Counted from the first letter of the stretch, positions 24,215-40,086 are shown. The stretch is 64,000 bases of DNA from Rhabdophis nuchalis (GCA_039707465.1 CM077644.1:81080875-81144874); one strand, 5' to 3'. A program made the numbers and translations. Notes: generated from the sequence alone by a model not told the origin.

Positions 24215-24620
24215 CAACAGGGAAGCCTCCTGAAGGTTGCTGAAGCCTCCGGAGGGCCTCCGGAGGGCCTGGGAAGCCCCTGGAGCACTCAAAATGATGC
24301 TGCAAACAAATCAGAGGTCACTTCTGGTTTCGGCGGCACATCATTTTGAGTGCTTCGGAGGCTTCAGGGAAGTTCATAAAACCTCCAGAGGGCCGGGGAG
24401 GAGAGGGAGGCTCTTTTCACCCTCCTCAGGCTCCTATAAAGGCTCTGGAGCCTGGGGAGGGCGAAAAGAGCATGTAAAAAATGGGGGGGGGGAATCTGTA
24501 GTGCGCGCATGCGCACTGGGGGGGTCACGCATTGCATTATGGGTGCAGCACGTCCGCACATGACCCCCCCTGCGTCCCCCCCCTTATGGCATGCAAACCT
24601 AAAAAGGTTCGCCATCACTG
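24215..24620. mobile_element. hAT element, one end missing
   Basis: The right end AGGTTCGCCATCACTG at 24605-24620 matches the 16-bp terminal repeat of 18513-19240. The interior (CATTATGGGTGCAGCACGTC, CTCCTATAAAGGCTCTGGAG) matches 51597-51970. A left terminal repeat is not found, and the left part holds locally rearranged GAAGCCTCC blocks. The start coordinate is approximate. Confidence 0.65.
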
Positions 24621-24795
24621 GTCTATGGCAACTATGAACTAGTTGCCAAGCATCTGAATTTTGAATACATGATCATGGGGATGCTGCAAAGGTTGTAACA
24701 GTGAAAAACAGCCATAAGCCACTTTTTTCAGTGCTATTGTAACTTGGAATGATCACTAAATGAACTGTTGTTAGTGAACTGTACTATACTTTACA
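24621..24795 (-). mobile_element. Foldback MITE fragment
   Basis: Contains AGTTGCCAAGCATCTGAA, CATGATCATGGGGATGCTGC and ACTTTTTTCAGTGCTATTGT, the same block as 11485-11625. It is truncated at the left, next to the hAT. Confidence 0.6.
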
Positions 24796-26060
<1,265 letters not shown>

Positions 26061-26108
26061 TAGCATATGTACACATATACTTATCAGTGTATTCTTAATT
26101 TGTTGCAG

Positions 26109-26166
26109 GATCATTTGGAAAGGTGTACAAAGGAAGGTGCAGAAATAAAATAGTTGCAATCAAACG
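26109..26166 (+). CDS. TNNI3K: TNNI3K exon: glycine loop and catalytic lysine
   Basis: The 58-bp exon encodes GSFGKVYKGRCRNKIVAIK. It carries the rest of the glycine-rich loop and, in VAIK, the lysine that anchors ATP phosphates (about residue 490 in human). The acceptor is TTGTTGCAG; the donor is CG|GTAACA. The split arginine codon CG|T is completed at 28813. Confidence 0.95.
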
Positions 26167-26244
26167 GTAACATTAATAATATCTTCTATTCAGTTTTTTT
26201 ATTATTGAATCATGATTTTGAAATTGCACCCTTAAAGCTAATAT

Positions 26245-26300
26245 ATACATACATACATACATACATACATACATACATACATACATACATACATACATAC
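26245..26300 (+). repeat. (ATAC)n microsatellite
   Basis: Fourteen perfect CATA units at the left edge of the next repeat. Confidence 0.95.
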
Positions 26301-26577
26301 TTTCGTAGATTTTCACGGGTGTAGGTATGCTGGTATTGTTGTATTCAGGTGTTTTCCTGTGTAAGCATGAAATTGTTTTTGCAACGTTTCAGCAAGATCT
26401 CATTTGCCATCTTCAGGCTTCGGTCTGTGGTTATGAAGGTGCTGCCCTTCCTTAAATTTTGATGGGGGGGTGGAGTGCTGACTGTTGTTGTGAGTGGGTT
26501 GATTGGCTGTGCAGCTGTATCATGATTGGTAGATTGATGCTGATTGGTCTTATTTGTATGTTTCTCCTTATTTTGAA
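26301..26577. mobile_element. Possible Penelope-type fragment, interrupted
   Basis: Contains TTTTCACGGGTGTAGGTATG and GCAACGTTTCAGCAAGATCT followed by CATTTGCCATCTTCAGGC. The ACGTTTCRGC...CATCTTCAG arrangement is, from memory, typical of Penelope-like terminal sequences. It appears to continue after the next element at 28365 (CAATGGCTTGGGTGG), so that element was inserted into it. Confidence 0.4.
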
Positions 26578-27304
26578 CTAGCTATAGCCGGCCACGCGTT
26601 GCTGTGGCCCAGTCTGGTTAAATGGCCAACCAATCTGTGTGTAGATCTACACATGCACACATACACACAACCACTATATAACCCCCAGCCTACCTACCTA
26701 CTGTATTTCTCCCTCTCTATCTATCCCTCTACCTACCTACCTATTTCTTCTTTTCTCCCTCTATCTACCTACCTACATACTGTATTTCTCCCTCTCTATC
26801 CCTCTACCTACCGACCTACTGTATTTCTCTCTCTCTCTATTCCTCTACCTACCTACCTACCTACCTACCTACCTACCTACCTACCTACCTACTGTATTTC
26901 CCCCTCTCTATCCCTCTACCTACCTACCTACCTACCTACCTACCTACCTACCTACCTACCGTATTTCTCCCTCTCTATCCCCTATCTACCTACCTGCCTA
27001 CCTACTGTATTTCTCCCTCTCTATCTATCCCTCTACCTCCCTACCTACTGTATTACTCCCTATCTATCCCCTTACCTACCTACCTACTATATTTCTTCCT
27101 TTCTCCCTCTACCTACCTACCTACTGCATTTCTCCCTCTCTATCTATCCCTCTAACTACCTACCTACTGTATTTCTCCCTATCTATCTATCCCCCTACCT
27201 ACCTACCTACCATATTTCTTCCTTTCTCCCTCTACCTACCTACCTACCTACCTACTTACCTACTGTATTTCTCCCTCTCTATCTATCACCATATCTACCT
27301 ACCT

Positions 27305-28020
27305 ACTGTAATACAATAATACAATAGCAGAGTTGGAAGTGACCTTGGAGGTCATCTAGTCCAACTCCCTGCCTAGGCAGGAAGCCCTATACCCATGATG
27401 GCGAACCTATAGCATGGGTGCCACAGATAGCACACGGAACCATTTCTTAGGGCATGCAAGGCATTGCCCTGTCAGTTTCAGTGTGTATGTGTGCCCTGGC
27501 CAGCTGATTTAGGCCTTCTTTTGAGGCCGTTTTTTGCCCTCTGGAGGTGGGGGAAGGCTGTTTTCACCCTCCCCAGGCTCCTATGAAGCCTCTGGAGCCT
27601 GGGGAGGACATGAAAAGCATGCCAAATGCAGGGGTTCATGCACATAGCAGTATGGATGTGGCACACCTGTGCACATCGCCCCTGCACTCCCCCTGCTTTT
27701 GGCACGCGAGCCAAAAAAGGTTAGCCATCACTTCCTAAACCATTTCACACAAATGGCTATCCAACATCTTCTTGAAGACTTGCAGTGTTGAGGCATTCAC
27801 AACTTCTGGAGGCAACTTCTGTTCCACTGGTTAATTGTTCTAACTGTCAGGAAATTCCTCCTCAGTTCTAAGTTGCTTCTCTCCTTGATTAGTTTCCATC
27901 CATTGCTTCTTTTTCTGCCCTCAGGTGCTTTGGAGAATAGCTTGACTCCCTCTTCTTTGTGGCAACCCCTGAGATATTGGAAGGCTGCTATCCTGTCTCC
28001 CCTAGTCCTTCTTTTATTAA
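27305..28020 (-). pseudogene. CR1 LINE 3' fragment (with nested hAT)
   Basis: The 3' tail (ACAATAATACAATAGCAGAG) and GACCTTGGAGGTCATCTAGT lie at 27309-27392. The coding-derived part (CTTCTTGAAGACTTGCAGTG, CTTTGTGGCAACCCCTGAGA) lies at 27733-28016. It is inserted in the minisatellite element; the host sequence resumes with CTGTATTTCTCC. The hAT at 27393-27732 interrupts it at the same place as in the copies at 18431 and 57409. Confidence 0.8.
27393..27732. mobile_element. hAT MITE within CR1
   Basis: Ends CCATGATGGCGAACCTAT and AGGTTAGCCATCACT. Flanks are CCCTATAC on the left and TCCTAAAC on the right (a diverged target duplication). The interior contains CATTTCTTAGGGCATGCAAG, shared with 51597 and 58312 rather than with 18513. 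Confidence 0.75.
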
Positions 28021-28452
28021 ACTGTATTTCTCCCCCCCCCTCTCTCTCTATGGGCCACCTAGGAGTTTGCTATCCCAGTGCCTTTTTGGCCCTAAGAGGC
28101 CTCCATATGAGGCCTCTTCCAACACTGACAGTTGAAAAGCAGTCTGATGGGCGGGGCTACAGGGAGGTGAAAACATGATCAGTGGGTACATTTTACATTT
28201 GTGTACCTTGCACATGACACACGTGTGCTAGGCACAAAATGAGTAGGTATTCTATTATCGGAAGTCCTTGGCAGCATTGTGTCAAAATTTGAGGCAGATC
28301 GTTTCAGTAGTTTTTGAGATTAGTGGATTCGTACAAACTATTTTACATTTTTATTTATATAGATTTCAATGGCTTGGGTGGAGGGTGGGGCTCGTCTGTT
28401 GGTCAGTGCTGGTTTCCAGATGTCTGGTAGGCAGGAGGTGTTGTCACATTTG

Positions 28453-28563
28453 TAAGTATATACTTGTATCACAAGTGATGAACCGAAAGGCAGAAAAGGA
28501 AAGCAGTATGCTTCCTCCCTTAATTGGGGCTTAACAGGGTGTTCTGACACAAGTATATACTTA
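28453..28563. mobile_element. Small palindromic repeat related to the SINE-like body
   Basis: 111 bp with inverted ends TAAGTATATACTTGTATCAC and its near-complement GACACAAGTATATACTTA. The core GATGAACCGAAAGGCAGAA and CCCTTAATTGGGGCTTAACA is the same as in the units at 8645 and 10908. Confidence 0.55.
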
Positions 28564-29008
<445 letters not shown>

Positions 29009-29567
29009 TAAATTGACCTACATCAAGTAAGTAGCTATTCGCAACCATTTTAATTAAGGCACAATGGATTGGCCAGAGGTCAGCACTCAAGTAAAGCTTC
29101 TTGCATGGGTTCCATGAACTTGCCCAAAGCCCACAATGACCCTATCTATAGTTAGCTATCTATGATCAAAGTACACTCAGGTCCTTAGTGATCCAGTGGA
29201 AAAGGGATGATGCAATGGATAAAGGACTGCAGAAGGAGGGGGGGGAAAGTGGTAAGTTACACTGGTATTAAAAAAAAAGTGAGAGAAAAGTAAAGTACAG
29301 TGCAAAAGTATAGGGAGAACTAGCACTTTGGAAAGTAGAGTAAGTTAAGACCATGAGAAGGTTGCATGCTACAACAGAGAGCTATAAAACAGACAGTGTG
29401 ATGTTCCTTAGAAGCAATAATATTGTCAAGCAGGGTTCAGGAAGCTATAGAGCTAGCAATTCAAACTTGAGCTATGATTTCAAGTTGCCTCTAAATGATT
29501 ATCACTACCTAAGAATTCCTGGTGGTCATATCTTTCTGATTCCAAGAGTATCTATAAAGATGAAGTA

Positions 29568-29880
29568 CCGTATTTTTTCAGACTATAAGATGCACTCCCC
29601 CCCACCCAAAAAAGTGGGTAGAAATATTTGTGCGTCTTATAAAGTGAATGTTGCTGAAGCTCTGCCCACCCGCTGGCCTCCACTCTTTGGCCTCTCCCTC
29701 CCAGCAATTTGCCTCCCTGCAGCAAACAGCAAACAGCCTGGTGAGCTTCAGCACAGCCTGATTTAGCACAAGCAGCTGATTGGCGGTTGGATTGGCCTCC
29801 CGGAATACCGACAATCAGCAGTTCGAGGCTGTGTGGGGTACGCCGAGGCCACAAAAGGGGCGTGTGAAGGCGTCGGTCCC
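29568..29880. mobile_element. TA-flanked MITE, truncated
   Basis: After TA it begins CCGTATTTTTTCAGACTATA and AGATGCACTCCCCC, the left terminus of the family at 22619. The right terminus is missing; the segment merges into unassigned sequence and then a CR1 fragment. Confidence 0.6.
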
Positions 29881-29889
29881 CACAGCCTG

Positions 29890-30025
29890 AAACAGCTGGT
29901 TACCAGTTGGATCCAATCTCTTCTTAAAAACCTCCAGCTTTGGAGCACCCACAACCTCTGGAGGCAAGTCATTCCACTGATCCACTGAGAAATTTCTTCA
30001 GAAAATTTCTCCTTAATCATGATGT
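29890..30025 (-). pseudogene. CR1 LINE fragment
   Basis: Minus-strand reading gives the CR1 C-terminal pattern. In + orientation CTTCTTAAAAACCTCCAGCT and CCTCTGGAGGCAAGTCATTC match 57840-57900. Confidence 0.7.
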
Positions 30026-32149
<2,124 letters not shown>

Positions 32150-32157
32150 CTAGGAAC

Positions 32158-32595
32158 CAGGGGTGGCATTCAGCCAGACCAGATTGGTTCGGGCAAACCG
32201 GATGCTAATTTTACATCTGGTTTGCCAAACCAGTAGTTTCAAGGACTGGCTGGCCCCGCCCACCTTGTCCCTCCCATGAGTCTTCACACAGCCCATTTTG
32301 GATGCCAGGTAAGTGCAGGGACCACGCAGAGGCTCTGGGAGGTTGAAAAATTGGCCTCCTAGAAGTTCCGAATGTCTGGAAATGGGCCCGTTTCCTGCCT
32401 CCGGAAGGCCTCCAGAGCCTGGGGGAGGCTGTTTTCACCCTCCCAGAGGCTCAAGAAAGCCTCTAGAGCCTGGGGAGGGCAAAAACACCCCCTCACTGTG
32501 GTGCAGGATGCCAAGTAGGCCACACCCACCATGGCCATGCCCACCCAGCAACCGAGCAGAGAACCAGTTGCTAAAAATTTTCAAACCCACCGCTG
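32158..32595. mobile_element. hAT MITE (GGTGGG family)
   Basis: A 438-bp element begins CAGGGGTGGCATTCAG and ends TTCAAACCCACCGCTG, flanked by perfect 8-bp repeats CTAGGAAC (32150-32157 and 32596-32603). The GC-rich interior contains AGCCTGGGGAGGGCAAAAAC-type blocks. No transposase. Confidence 0.85.
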
Positions 32596-32603
32596 CTAGG
32601 AAC

Positions 32604-33409
32604 AGAAGGCAGGTAGAGCAATAGAAAGCCAACAACTGTGTAGGAAGTATGTATAAAGGTTGGCGAAAAGAATCAAATCTGTTTATCTCCTATTGGGATG
32701 TAACTCACTCAGCATCGGGAGATAATTGATCCCTTTAAATTTCTTCAAGCAGACGAAGCCTGTCCCTTAGCCTTTGATGGCGAAGTCTTATGCTTGTTGT
32801 TTAATAGTTGTATAAATACTTTTGATGTCTCTTATCCTTTCTTGATGGCAGGTTCTGCCAATTATTTCGGGGGGGGAGATGAAGTAGCCTACTGACTTGG
32901 AAGTAATCTTCTCTAGCTCATTTCTTAAAACCGCCTGCAACTTTTGAGTTTCATTGTAATAATTAATTCCTAATTTGAAAGACATCAACTGTCTCTCATG
33001 CTTGAGATAATTTTGGAAGTAATTAATTCATCCATCCTGATTTATTAACTCAGTGGGAGTGCAGGTGATTATTATTAGAGCAGCCTACCAACCTGCTTTG
33101 TACTGCAGACATTTATTGAATCTGATATGTAAGGGAACCAAAATGTACTCTTTGCGAAGAAATAAAAGTTTTGATTTTATGTTTTACTAATTTGCTCTTT
33201 TTAAAATTTTAAAAATAACATTTTTCACTTTCAAAAGGTACATTTTTCCAAAATTAAAAATACTTTCCCTTGAGGCCACCTCAACTTGAATTAACTTAAG
33301 ATCAAACGAACATAATTAAAAGAATAAAATGCTCTTCGCAATCCAAGAGTTACTCATACTTGCAGAAGAAATTTGATAAAAATAGAGGTTCCCAGCAGTA
33401 TCTGAGAAA
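32604..33409. other. TNNI3K: TNNI3K intron, no gene recognised
   Basis: AT-rich, no recognisable feature. Confidence 0.5.
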
Positions 33410-33413
33410 ATAC

Positions 33414-33786
33414 AGGTAGTCCTCGACTTAGAACAGTTTGCTTAGTGACTGTTCAAAGTTACAACGATATTGAAAAAAGTGACTTATGACCACTTTTCAC
33501 ACTTGTGACCATTTCGGCATCCCTAGAGTCATGCGATTTATATTCAGATGCTTGACAACTAACTCACATTTATGACAGTTGCAGAGTGCCAGGGTTATGT
33601 GATCACCTTCTGTCAAGCAAAGTCAATGAAGAAATCAGATTCAGTTAACAATCATGATTCTAATTTAACAACTGAAGTGATTCACTTAACAAATGTAGCA
33701 AGAACAGTTGTAAAATGCGGCAAAACTAACTTAAGAAAGTTACTTAGCAACATAAATCAATTGTGGTTGTAAGTTGAGGACTACCT
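33414..33786. mobile_element. Foldback MITE, intact copy
   Basis: A 373-bp element with inverted ends AGGTAGTCCTCGACTTA and TAAGTTGAGGACTACCT (one mismatch), flanked by ATAC on both sides (33410-33413 and 33787-33790). Sub-terminal short motifs such as CTTAGTGAC and GTTAAGTG repeat. It gives the reference for the split copies at 8413 and 18216. It has no coding capacity and an unknown transposase source. Confidence 0.75.
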
Positions 33787-33790
33787 ATAC

Positions 33791-35590
33791 TTGGTAGGAC
33801 TACCTGGGATGGGATGGAATTGGAGAAATTGGAGATGAATAATTCATTCAGGAAGATATCCAAAAACCTCAGGCTAAACTTTTCTGAACAAAGAACAGGG
33901 AAATCTACCAATTTAAGCTACTCCTTGGATCCCTCTTAGGTCTGCCATTATATATAAACTAAATAGATCAGTTGTGGCCTCCGTTTTGTATTATATATAC
34001 AAATGTATATACATTTTGTCAGGCATGTACAGGATTATTAGAACTACCACCTTTGCTGTGACATTGGAATAATTATTTTGTATACATGTTTGTCTCATGT
34101 CTGGAGATGAACTCAGTGGAAGCTCCATAGGAAAGCTCACGGTATTTTAAATTAGGGCTGTATACATCTACTATTGATATTTGATATTAAACTCAAACTT
34201 ACATCTGCTTGCCATGTGGACATGAGAAAGAATATTGCTTCGAAAAAATTCACTGGTTGAGATAAATAATAAACAAAATGGTATTATAGGACCTTTTCCC
34301 CCCTTTCAACAGCCTGTCATCTTTGACTATTAATCTGTAGCAAGCTCAAAGCTTTGCAATACGTTTAGCTGCATGGAAAGATTCCAGAGCTAGTAGCTCC
34401 TTTGTCAGGGAATGAAATGGGATTTATCTCTTGAAGCTTTGTGCAGAAACAGAAATGTCTTGCATTTCTAGGCTGTGTAGTAGTGGCAATGGCTGACAAT
34501 AGCTGTTCAGGTTCCTATATCCACAGAGTATTAAGAATGGTATAGTGTATTTCATTACATGTTAAGATCAATATGAGACTTCCATTCTGTTTTTAGCTTA
34601 AATCTGTTGTATGTATGCCAGCACTTCTCGCAAGATAGGAGAACAGAAATGGAAAGCCAGCTCTCTAGGGATATGATAAAAATAATCATCATGTCTGTAT
34701 AGTTGCATAGAAGACTGGATGCTGTCATGATGTAGACCCAACTGCAGGATTATTAACTTTTTTACTTACATGTGTTTAATGATTTCCAAAACAAATTGCA
34801 AAATGAAGGTTTACTTGGCATACAATTGCCTTCTTTTGCTATTATGTCTGGATATAAAATCTTAATACTATTTATTTTTTAATTTAAGATATGATACGCA
34901 CATGACAAAGGGAAATAAATATATCCACACAATCCATGTAATTATATACAAAGTCGCCCACATTCTGTAGTATCCCTTAAGCTACATGTGGTGCTCTCTG
35001 GGTGGTGCTAATTGGATGTCAGCAATCATATGCAGCCTTACTGGCCTCATGGGCCTCACGGGCATGACAAACAGAAGAGTGTCTATAATTAATATCGGTA
35101 AAAAAATATGCAGAGATGTGCCCTAGCCTCATTTTATATGCCTCTATCTTCTCTGCATTAAATCAAGTGGTCCATCACAAGCTCCTATTGATGTTCATAT
35201 GAACACTTAGATAAAGCTATTAAATGCTAGCTATCCCATAATATATGCAAGTAGAAGCTTCCTGCAGTATGCAAGTTTCAACATATTGCAGGTATAGTAG
35301 TGAGCACAATAATCATGGTTCTCCTACTTGTTTTAGTGTGCTATACAGTATTATTGGGTCATATATTGATTCCTACTAGCTTATTCAGATCCACCAAGAG
35401 AGCAACTTGAATTTAGGCTTGCTGGCTTCTTCGTTTATTTAAGAAAATTTATATAGCTACCAATTTTCATATGACATCTGGGAAAGCTAGCAAATGTTTA
35501 TTAAAAAGAATTTAATAAAACCTTTACAAATCTAGGCAAAAACCAGAATAAAGTATCCAAGGAACCATATAGCATAGTCAGCTAAGCCCC
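33791..35590. other. TNNI3K: TNNI3K intron, no gene recognised
   Basis: AT-rich sequence without exons or repeats that I can identify. Confidence 0.5.
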
Positions 35591-36660
35591 TGTTTGGGCC
35601 TTATTTAATATCCTGGAAGAAAAGGCAAGTCTTCACAGTCTTCTGAAAAGGCAGGAGGGTGATAATCTCATGGAGGAGACTATTCCACAGGAGCAGCATG
35701 GCACCATGCAGAAAAGACATGACTCTATATTCCTCAAGGTAACTTTGTTTACTAGAGGAGCCTTGTGCACCCCTGTGTATTAAACCTAATGGGACAGGCA
35801 GAGATTTTTGGAGATAGGTGGTCCCTCCACCTAACCTGTGGGCTGCAGGGCTTTGAAAGCAATCACCAAAACCTTGAATTGTATCCAGAAGCATATTAGA
35901 ACCAAATGCCATTTGCGCAACAGCAGTGTAATACACTGGGCAAGTTTAAAACTTACTGCAGTTGGTTAAAGCTTTCAAGTATTTTTGAGGACATCCCGAT
36001 GTGGAGCACAATGCAATAATCCAATTGGATAGTGACCGTGATCATGGCCTCCTAATCTAGGAGCAGGTACTTAGGATTTGTTCAAAAGCCCCACTGCTTT
36101 TTGAAGACTCCAGAACTGTGCAGCACCTCTGTCTGGAGGAGTGTTCTCTCATTACATCTTGGGTAGCAGTCCCCAGCCTTTCTGGCTCTGTGGACCTGTG
36201 ACAGTAGTGTTGGCGGGGAGATGGAATGGTTTTGCTCATACTGATTGTGTGAATGCAGTTTTGCATGCTTGTTCACTCGCTTACACAGCCGAGTACCAGG
36301 CCCCAGCCTTGGAGTTGGGGACCCCTGATTTAGGGTACTCAAAACTCCAAAGACACCCAGTCTTACAGCTTGTTTATCCCCATTCAGACCATCATAATCT
36401 GCAGGAACCGAGTAAGCACCTAGACAGCATCACTTGTCCAGCCAAGGGTGCATTGCTATAATTGAATATCATCAGCATACTGATATTTCACTCTGTGCTG
36501 ATGGATCACTTCACCCATTGTTTCATGTTAAATGTTCTAATGTACTATAAAATATTTATGTTAAATAGGAACGGTGTAGACTCCAACCCAGAGTACCATA
36601 CATAGAAGGAGCCTAGAACTAGACCTCTTCCCCATACCAGCACTGAATAAACTAATCTTA
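35591..36660 (+). mobile_element. Old interspersed repeat, unnamed family, with nested hAT
   Basis: The text GGCAAGTCTTCACAGTCTTC, GGAGGAGACTATTCCACAGG, AGCAATCACCAAAACCTTGA and ATGCAATAATCCAATTGG follows a repeat that I recall from many reptile genomes and that shares its start with 38593-38905. An inserted hAT-like element occupies 36167-36327. I cannot name the class; frames are broken. Confidence 0.5.
36167..36327. mobile_element. hAT-like (Charlie-type) MITE
   Basis: Begins CAGTCCCCAGCCTTTCTGGC and ends GAGTTGGGGACCCCTG, imperfect inverted ends of a Charlie-type hAT. The flanking 8-mers do not match, so the target duplication has decayed or the boundary is off by a few bases. Confidence 0.6.
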
Positions 36661-38592
36661 GAGAAACGAGAAATGCCACCACAAAACAGTGCACAATTAT
36701 TCGATGTGTGTGTTTGTGTGTGTAAATATTTGCATATATAAATGCAGAAATTTGTGTGTGTGTGTGTTCGTCTATAGGAATTCTCTTATTTTAGAGAAAT
36801 GCTTAATAAATGGCAGTATTCTGAAACATACGAGCGTGGACTTCAAATATAACTAATGGCTGGTGCAGTAGAGGAGGATCAGTGTCAGGAGACCCAAATC
36901 TGCATTCCCAAGAACAGCCTTTTGTAACTAATTATAGTTCATTAATCAAATAAAGTGGAAAACTGTCATTAAGCTTTTGAATAACCATTTCTCAACAATT
37001 CATAACTAGACTTCCTGCACCTGACAGCGAAAATAGGAGCTGTGTTAAGTATTTATTGTAATATAAAATATGCAGTGCATGCTACCTGCGAAGGCCTTAC
37101 AAGACTTAAAAGAATGTTCCGTTGCCTTTCAACATGCCTGCAAGATCCTCAGATTTCCTTAGCAAGAAACAGTAATGAATCAGACAATAATGATAGTGTT
37201 TCTTGCTTTATATACTGACTTCTTTAAACTGAAATGTTCATGTGTTGTTGTTTTTTAAAGTGTTGTCCTTATTACATCTCTATCAAAGTCTTTCCCTAAA
37301 AAGCCCAGTCTATACAAATATAGTCCAAAACATTATAAATATTAATTTTCTTGTATAAGTCATTGCTCTTAATTCATATTATTGCCGTAGAAATTAAGAC
37401 ACTCTCTCATTGTCTAGTCAACAGGGGAACATCTCTTAACATCTGCGTATCAAATTGATTTATTGATCTATACACCACTAAAATTCTCATTGTCATGAGG
37501 GCAATAATTTTGGAACAAAGGTATTTCAAATGGGCTGACTTACCAAATGTGTCCAAAATCTGGGATCCATGATTCTCAAAGGAATTAAATTTGGGAAGTT
37601 GTGGCTGCTTCAGTGCTATTAGTTGCTGCATCACTGCTGGGCAACTCTTGCTTTGGTGTGATCTACATGTTCAATTTTCCATGACAGTTTCCCAGACCGT
37701 CTTGTAGTCCCTTGCTTTCTCCCGCACATAGTTGCAAGGAATTGACTCATAATGTGACTCTTAAAGAAGCAATAACTTTTAAGGTATACGAAGAAAGACC
37801 TGGGTATTTTTATTGCTTTAAATTCTGTGTACCTTCTAAGTACACAGACATTCATAAGTTATATCCACGAGTAGTATTCACTTAACTTCTCTACCGGTTT
37901 GCAGATGTGAGCATGTTAGGCAAATGATCATCCAGATTTAATCTCAAGAGCATTCAACTTGAAGATGAATGTTCACAAAGTACCTTACTGGAAAACATGG
38001 TCTCTTTGGTAGGTGTATTGCTTACTGTACGTGCTAAGTATGGAATACCAAAAGCATGGGCAATGTGATGAAATGTGGTAGGCTGGATTCCCAGGAGGCA
38101 GCAGATACATTCCAATGGAATAAGAGACAGTTAAATCCAGATATTTTATTTGAGACAATAAGGGTGAAAATAGGCCCTCCCCAATAGTTCTCAAAGTATA
38201 TGATATATGCAGATTGCGGAGTGCTTAGTCTGGCAAGGTTCTGCCTATAAGTGTGGAAACAATAAAGACCTCAGCTTGGAAGAATTACCCACCATCAAGT
38301 ATTATTTTGAGATAAAGTGGCTGTGCAACTGAATAATGATATGGCAAGGACCACTTTAACAAACTTCATGAAACTTTGCAAATGCAATCCATTTGCAAAA
38401 GCACTGTACTATGTTGAATATTCTAAAATTCTATCTTGTACAATGATGCAATTTATGGTTAAGCAAACTGTATTTTTAATGTAATGGAAGAGAGAAATCA
38501 TTAAATATGAAAATTATGTCATAATCAAATTGACATATTGAATTAATTTTAAGTTTATATTTCAATTAAATAAACTTTAATAATAATAAATA
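36661..38592. other. TNNI3K: TNNI3K intron, no gene recognised
   Basis: AT-rich. Short (GT)n runs at 36706-36722 and 36753-36768; otherwise nothing identified. Confidence 0.5.
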
Positions 38593-38905
38593 AATTTAAT
38601 TTATAGACCGCTCCCTCTCCCCGAAGGGACTCGGGGCGGTGCACAGGGGAATTAAAAAACATACAAACATAAATACACAATAAATATATAAAATCAGATT
38701 AAACAATTTATCCCTGCGCTAAAAAACCTAAAATCCTAAAAACTAAACCCCTTAAAAAGCCAATTAAAACGAGTTATATATTCAGACTAAAAAGGCTGGA
38801 GGTAGGTTAGGCCAGGTCGGCCTGCTGAAAGAGATGGGTTTTGAGCTTTTGACGGAAGGCGCGGAGGTCCTGGGTTGTTCTAAGCTCGGGGGGTAGGTCT
38901 TTAAT
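38593..38905 (+). mobile_element. Interspersed repeat, same family as 35591
   Basis: A GC-rich start with CTCTCCCCGAAGGGACTCGG and GGCGGTGCACAGG (an inverted CCGAAGGGACTCGG-like core), then TATACAAATAAATACACAATA-like sequence and GAAAGAGATGGGTTTTGAGC with GACGGAAGGCGCGGAGGTCC. From memory this is the 5' part of the repeat at 35591-36660. It is flanked by TTTAATTTTTA-rich sequence. The class is not determined. Confidence 0.5.
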
Positions 38906-39626
38906 TTTAATTTTTTAATTAAACTTTAATTTTTATTCTGGCCCCACCCATGTTTTAAAGGATGAGTCATTTGACAGACAAAACCGTGGTCTGTGGCACC
39001 AACAAAGTTGTACAGCTCTATCAAGAGAGTCTAATGATAAGCATTTTTCCTTTCCTGTCAATGAAGAGGAACAATATAACTATAGGCAATTATTGTTCAC
39101 ATTATTGAAGAAACATAGTTCCTTACCTTATACTTGATGAAATTTGCCAATCAGACCGTGTGCACAGACTGAATTAAATGGGCTTCTGCAGGTATACATT
39201 CACTCAATGTACATTCAAATGACTCCAGTGCAATTTTGTGGTCTTGATGCTATAGGATTTGAAAGCAAACAAACGCTGTTGATTTGTATCAACTTTTGAG
39301 AAAATTCCTCCTTTGTCAAGAGAACGTAGGGTAATAAAAGCACCATAATAAAAAGAAAGACACTGTACCATATCAGTCTTATTTTAAAGTATAACAGTTG
39401 AGTATGTCAAGACCTAGCTTTCTTCATTACTAAGCCTCATTTATGGGTCTAACGATTTGTAAAAGTTTATAAGAACTGGCTTGGAGATTCAGATAAAAAG
39501 AGTCTGTAGAAACTCTGTAGTAATGGGTACAGGTGCCTGCAACTCTTTGTTACACATATAAAAAAAATCCTCTCATAAAATCTTAAAATAGCAGTTGCCT
39601 TTCATTAAAGCTTTAGTGTATTAAGG

Positions 39627-40086
39627 TTAGAAGGATCCTTTACTGACCCCATTTCTTTGGAGAAGAAAAACACATTTAATAGGCATTGCCTGTCTCTTGC
39701 CCTGAAAGATGCAGTGTCTGGCAGACTGAAGAACTACTGGATTTTCTAAAGGAGAAGATTGATTACACGCGTCTTCTAATTCTTTTTCTAATTCTTTTTT
39801 TCTTTCCACTGTTTTCGTAGAAATAATGGGAAAGGGTATTCTTGACCCATCTTCAGATGGGATGGCTTGAAGAGCAAGACAATTTCGTATTGAATCTGAT
39901 GAACTCTTTATTAACCCCTGTCTGGGCTGGGCTGAATTTTTCCCCCTTATCTTTCCTGAATGGGAGACTGGAGAAGCTACTTTTCTTTGCATTCTTTTCC
40001 AAAGCTTATAGTGCATCAAAGTTACAATGGTATTAGAGAGGCTTCTTATAGCTCTGTTTCTATTGGTTAGAGTGGCTATTTTCTTC
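39627..40086 (-). CDS. Candidate antisense exon, unrecognised protein
   Basis: The minus-strand frame is open for 199 codons (39627-40226), unusually long for this AT-rich intron. An acceptor-like TTCATATCTAG immediately precedes 40086, giving a possible terminal exon of about 152 codons ending in TAA at 39627. The product is basic and hydrophilic, with LMHYKLWKRMQRKVASP, then SSSDSIRNCLALQAIPSEDG, PFPIISTKTVERKKELEKEL and a cysteine-containing end. No low complexity or repeat similarity explains it. I do not recognise the protein. In human, LRRC53 is antisense to the 3' part of TNNI3K, so a tail exon of that gene is one possibility; a decayed pseudogene or chance frame is another. No leucine-rich-repeat exon was seen nearby. 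Confidence 0.4.

Larger units (their letters stand above)
26578..28364 (+). repeat. Unclassified element with TACC-rich minisatellite, copy 1
   Basis: It starts CTAGCTATAGCCGGCCACGC and ends TTTTTATTTATATAGAT. The first 100 bp and last 300 bp match a second copy at 46414-47724 closely. Between them, 26690-27304 is an imperfect minisatellite of CTACCTACCTACTGTATTTC with CTCCCTCTCTATC-type spacers. A CR1 carrying a hAT is inserted at 27305-28020. No protein is recognisable; the long frame of LPTYLP repeats is a by-product of the minisatellite. I cannot assign a class: no terminal inverted repeat, LTR or clear target duplication was seen. Confidence 0.7.

Noticed and set aside
26554..27327. 257-codon frame with LPTYLPTYLP repeats
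   Set aside because: A consequence of the CTACC minisatellite; the second copy at 46366-46905 has the same frame with different repeat order, as expected without selection.
35601..36342. Minus-strand frames of 70-110 codons
   Set aside because: They fall in an old interspersed repeat and its nested hAT; broken frames and no domain.
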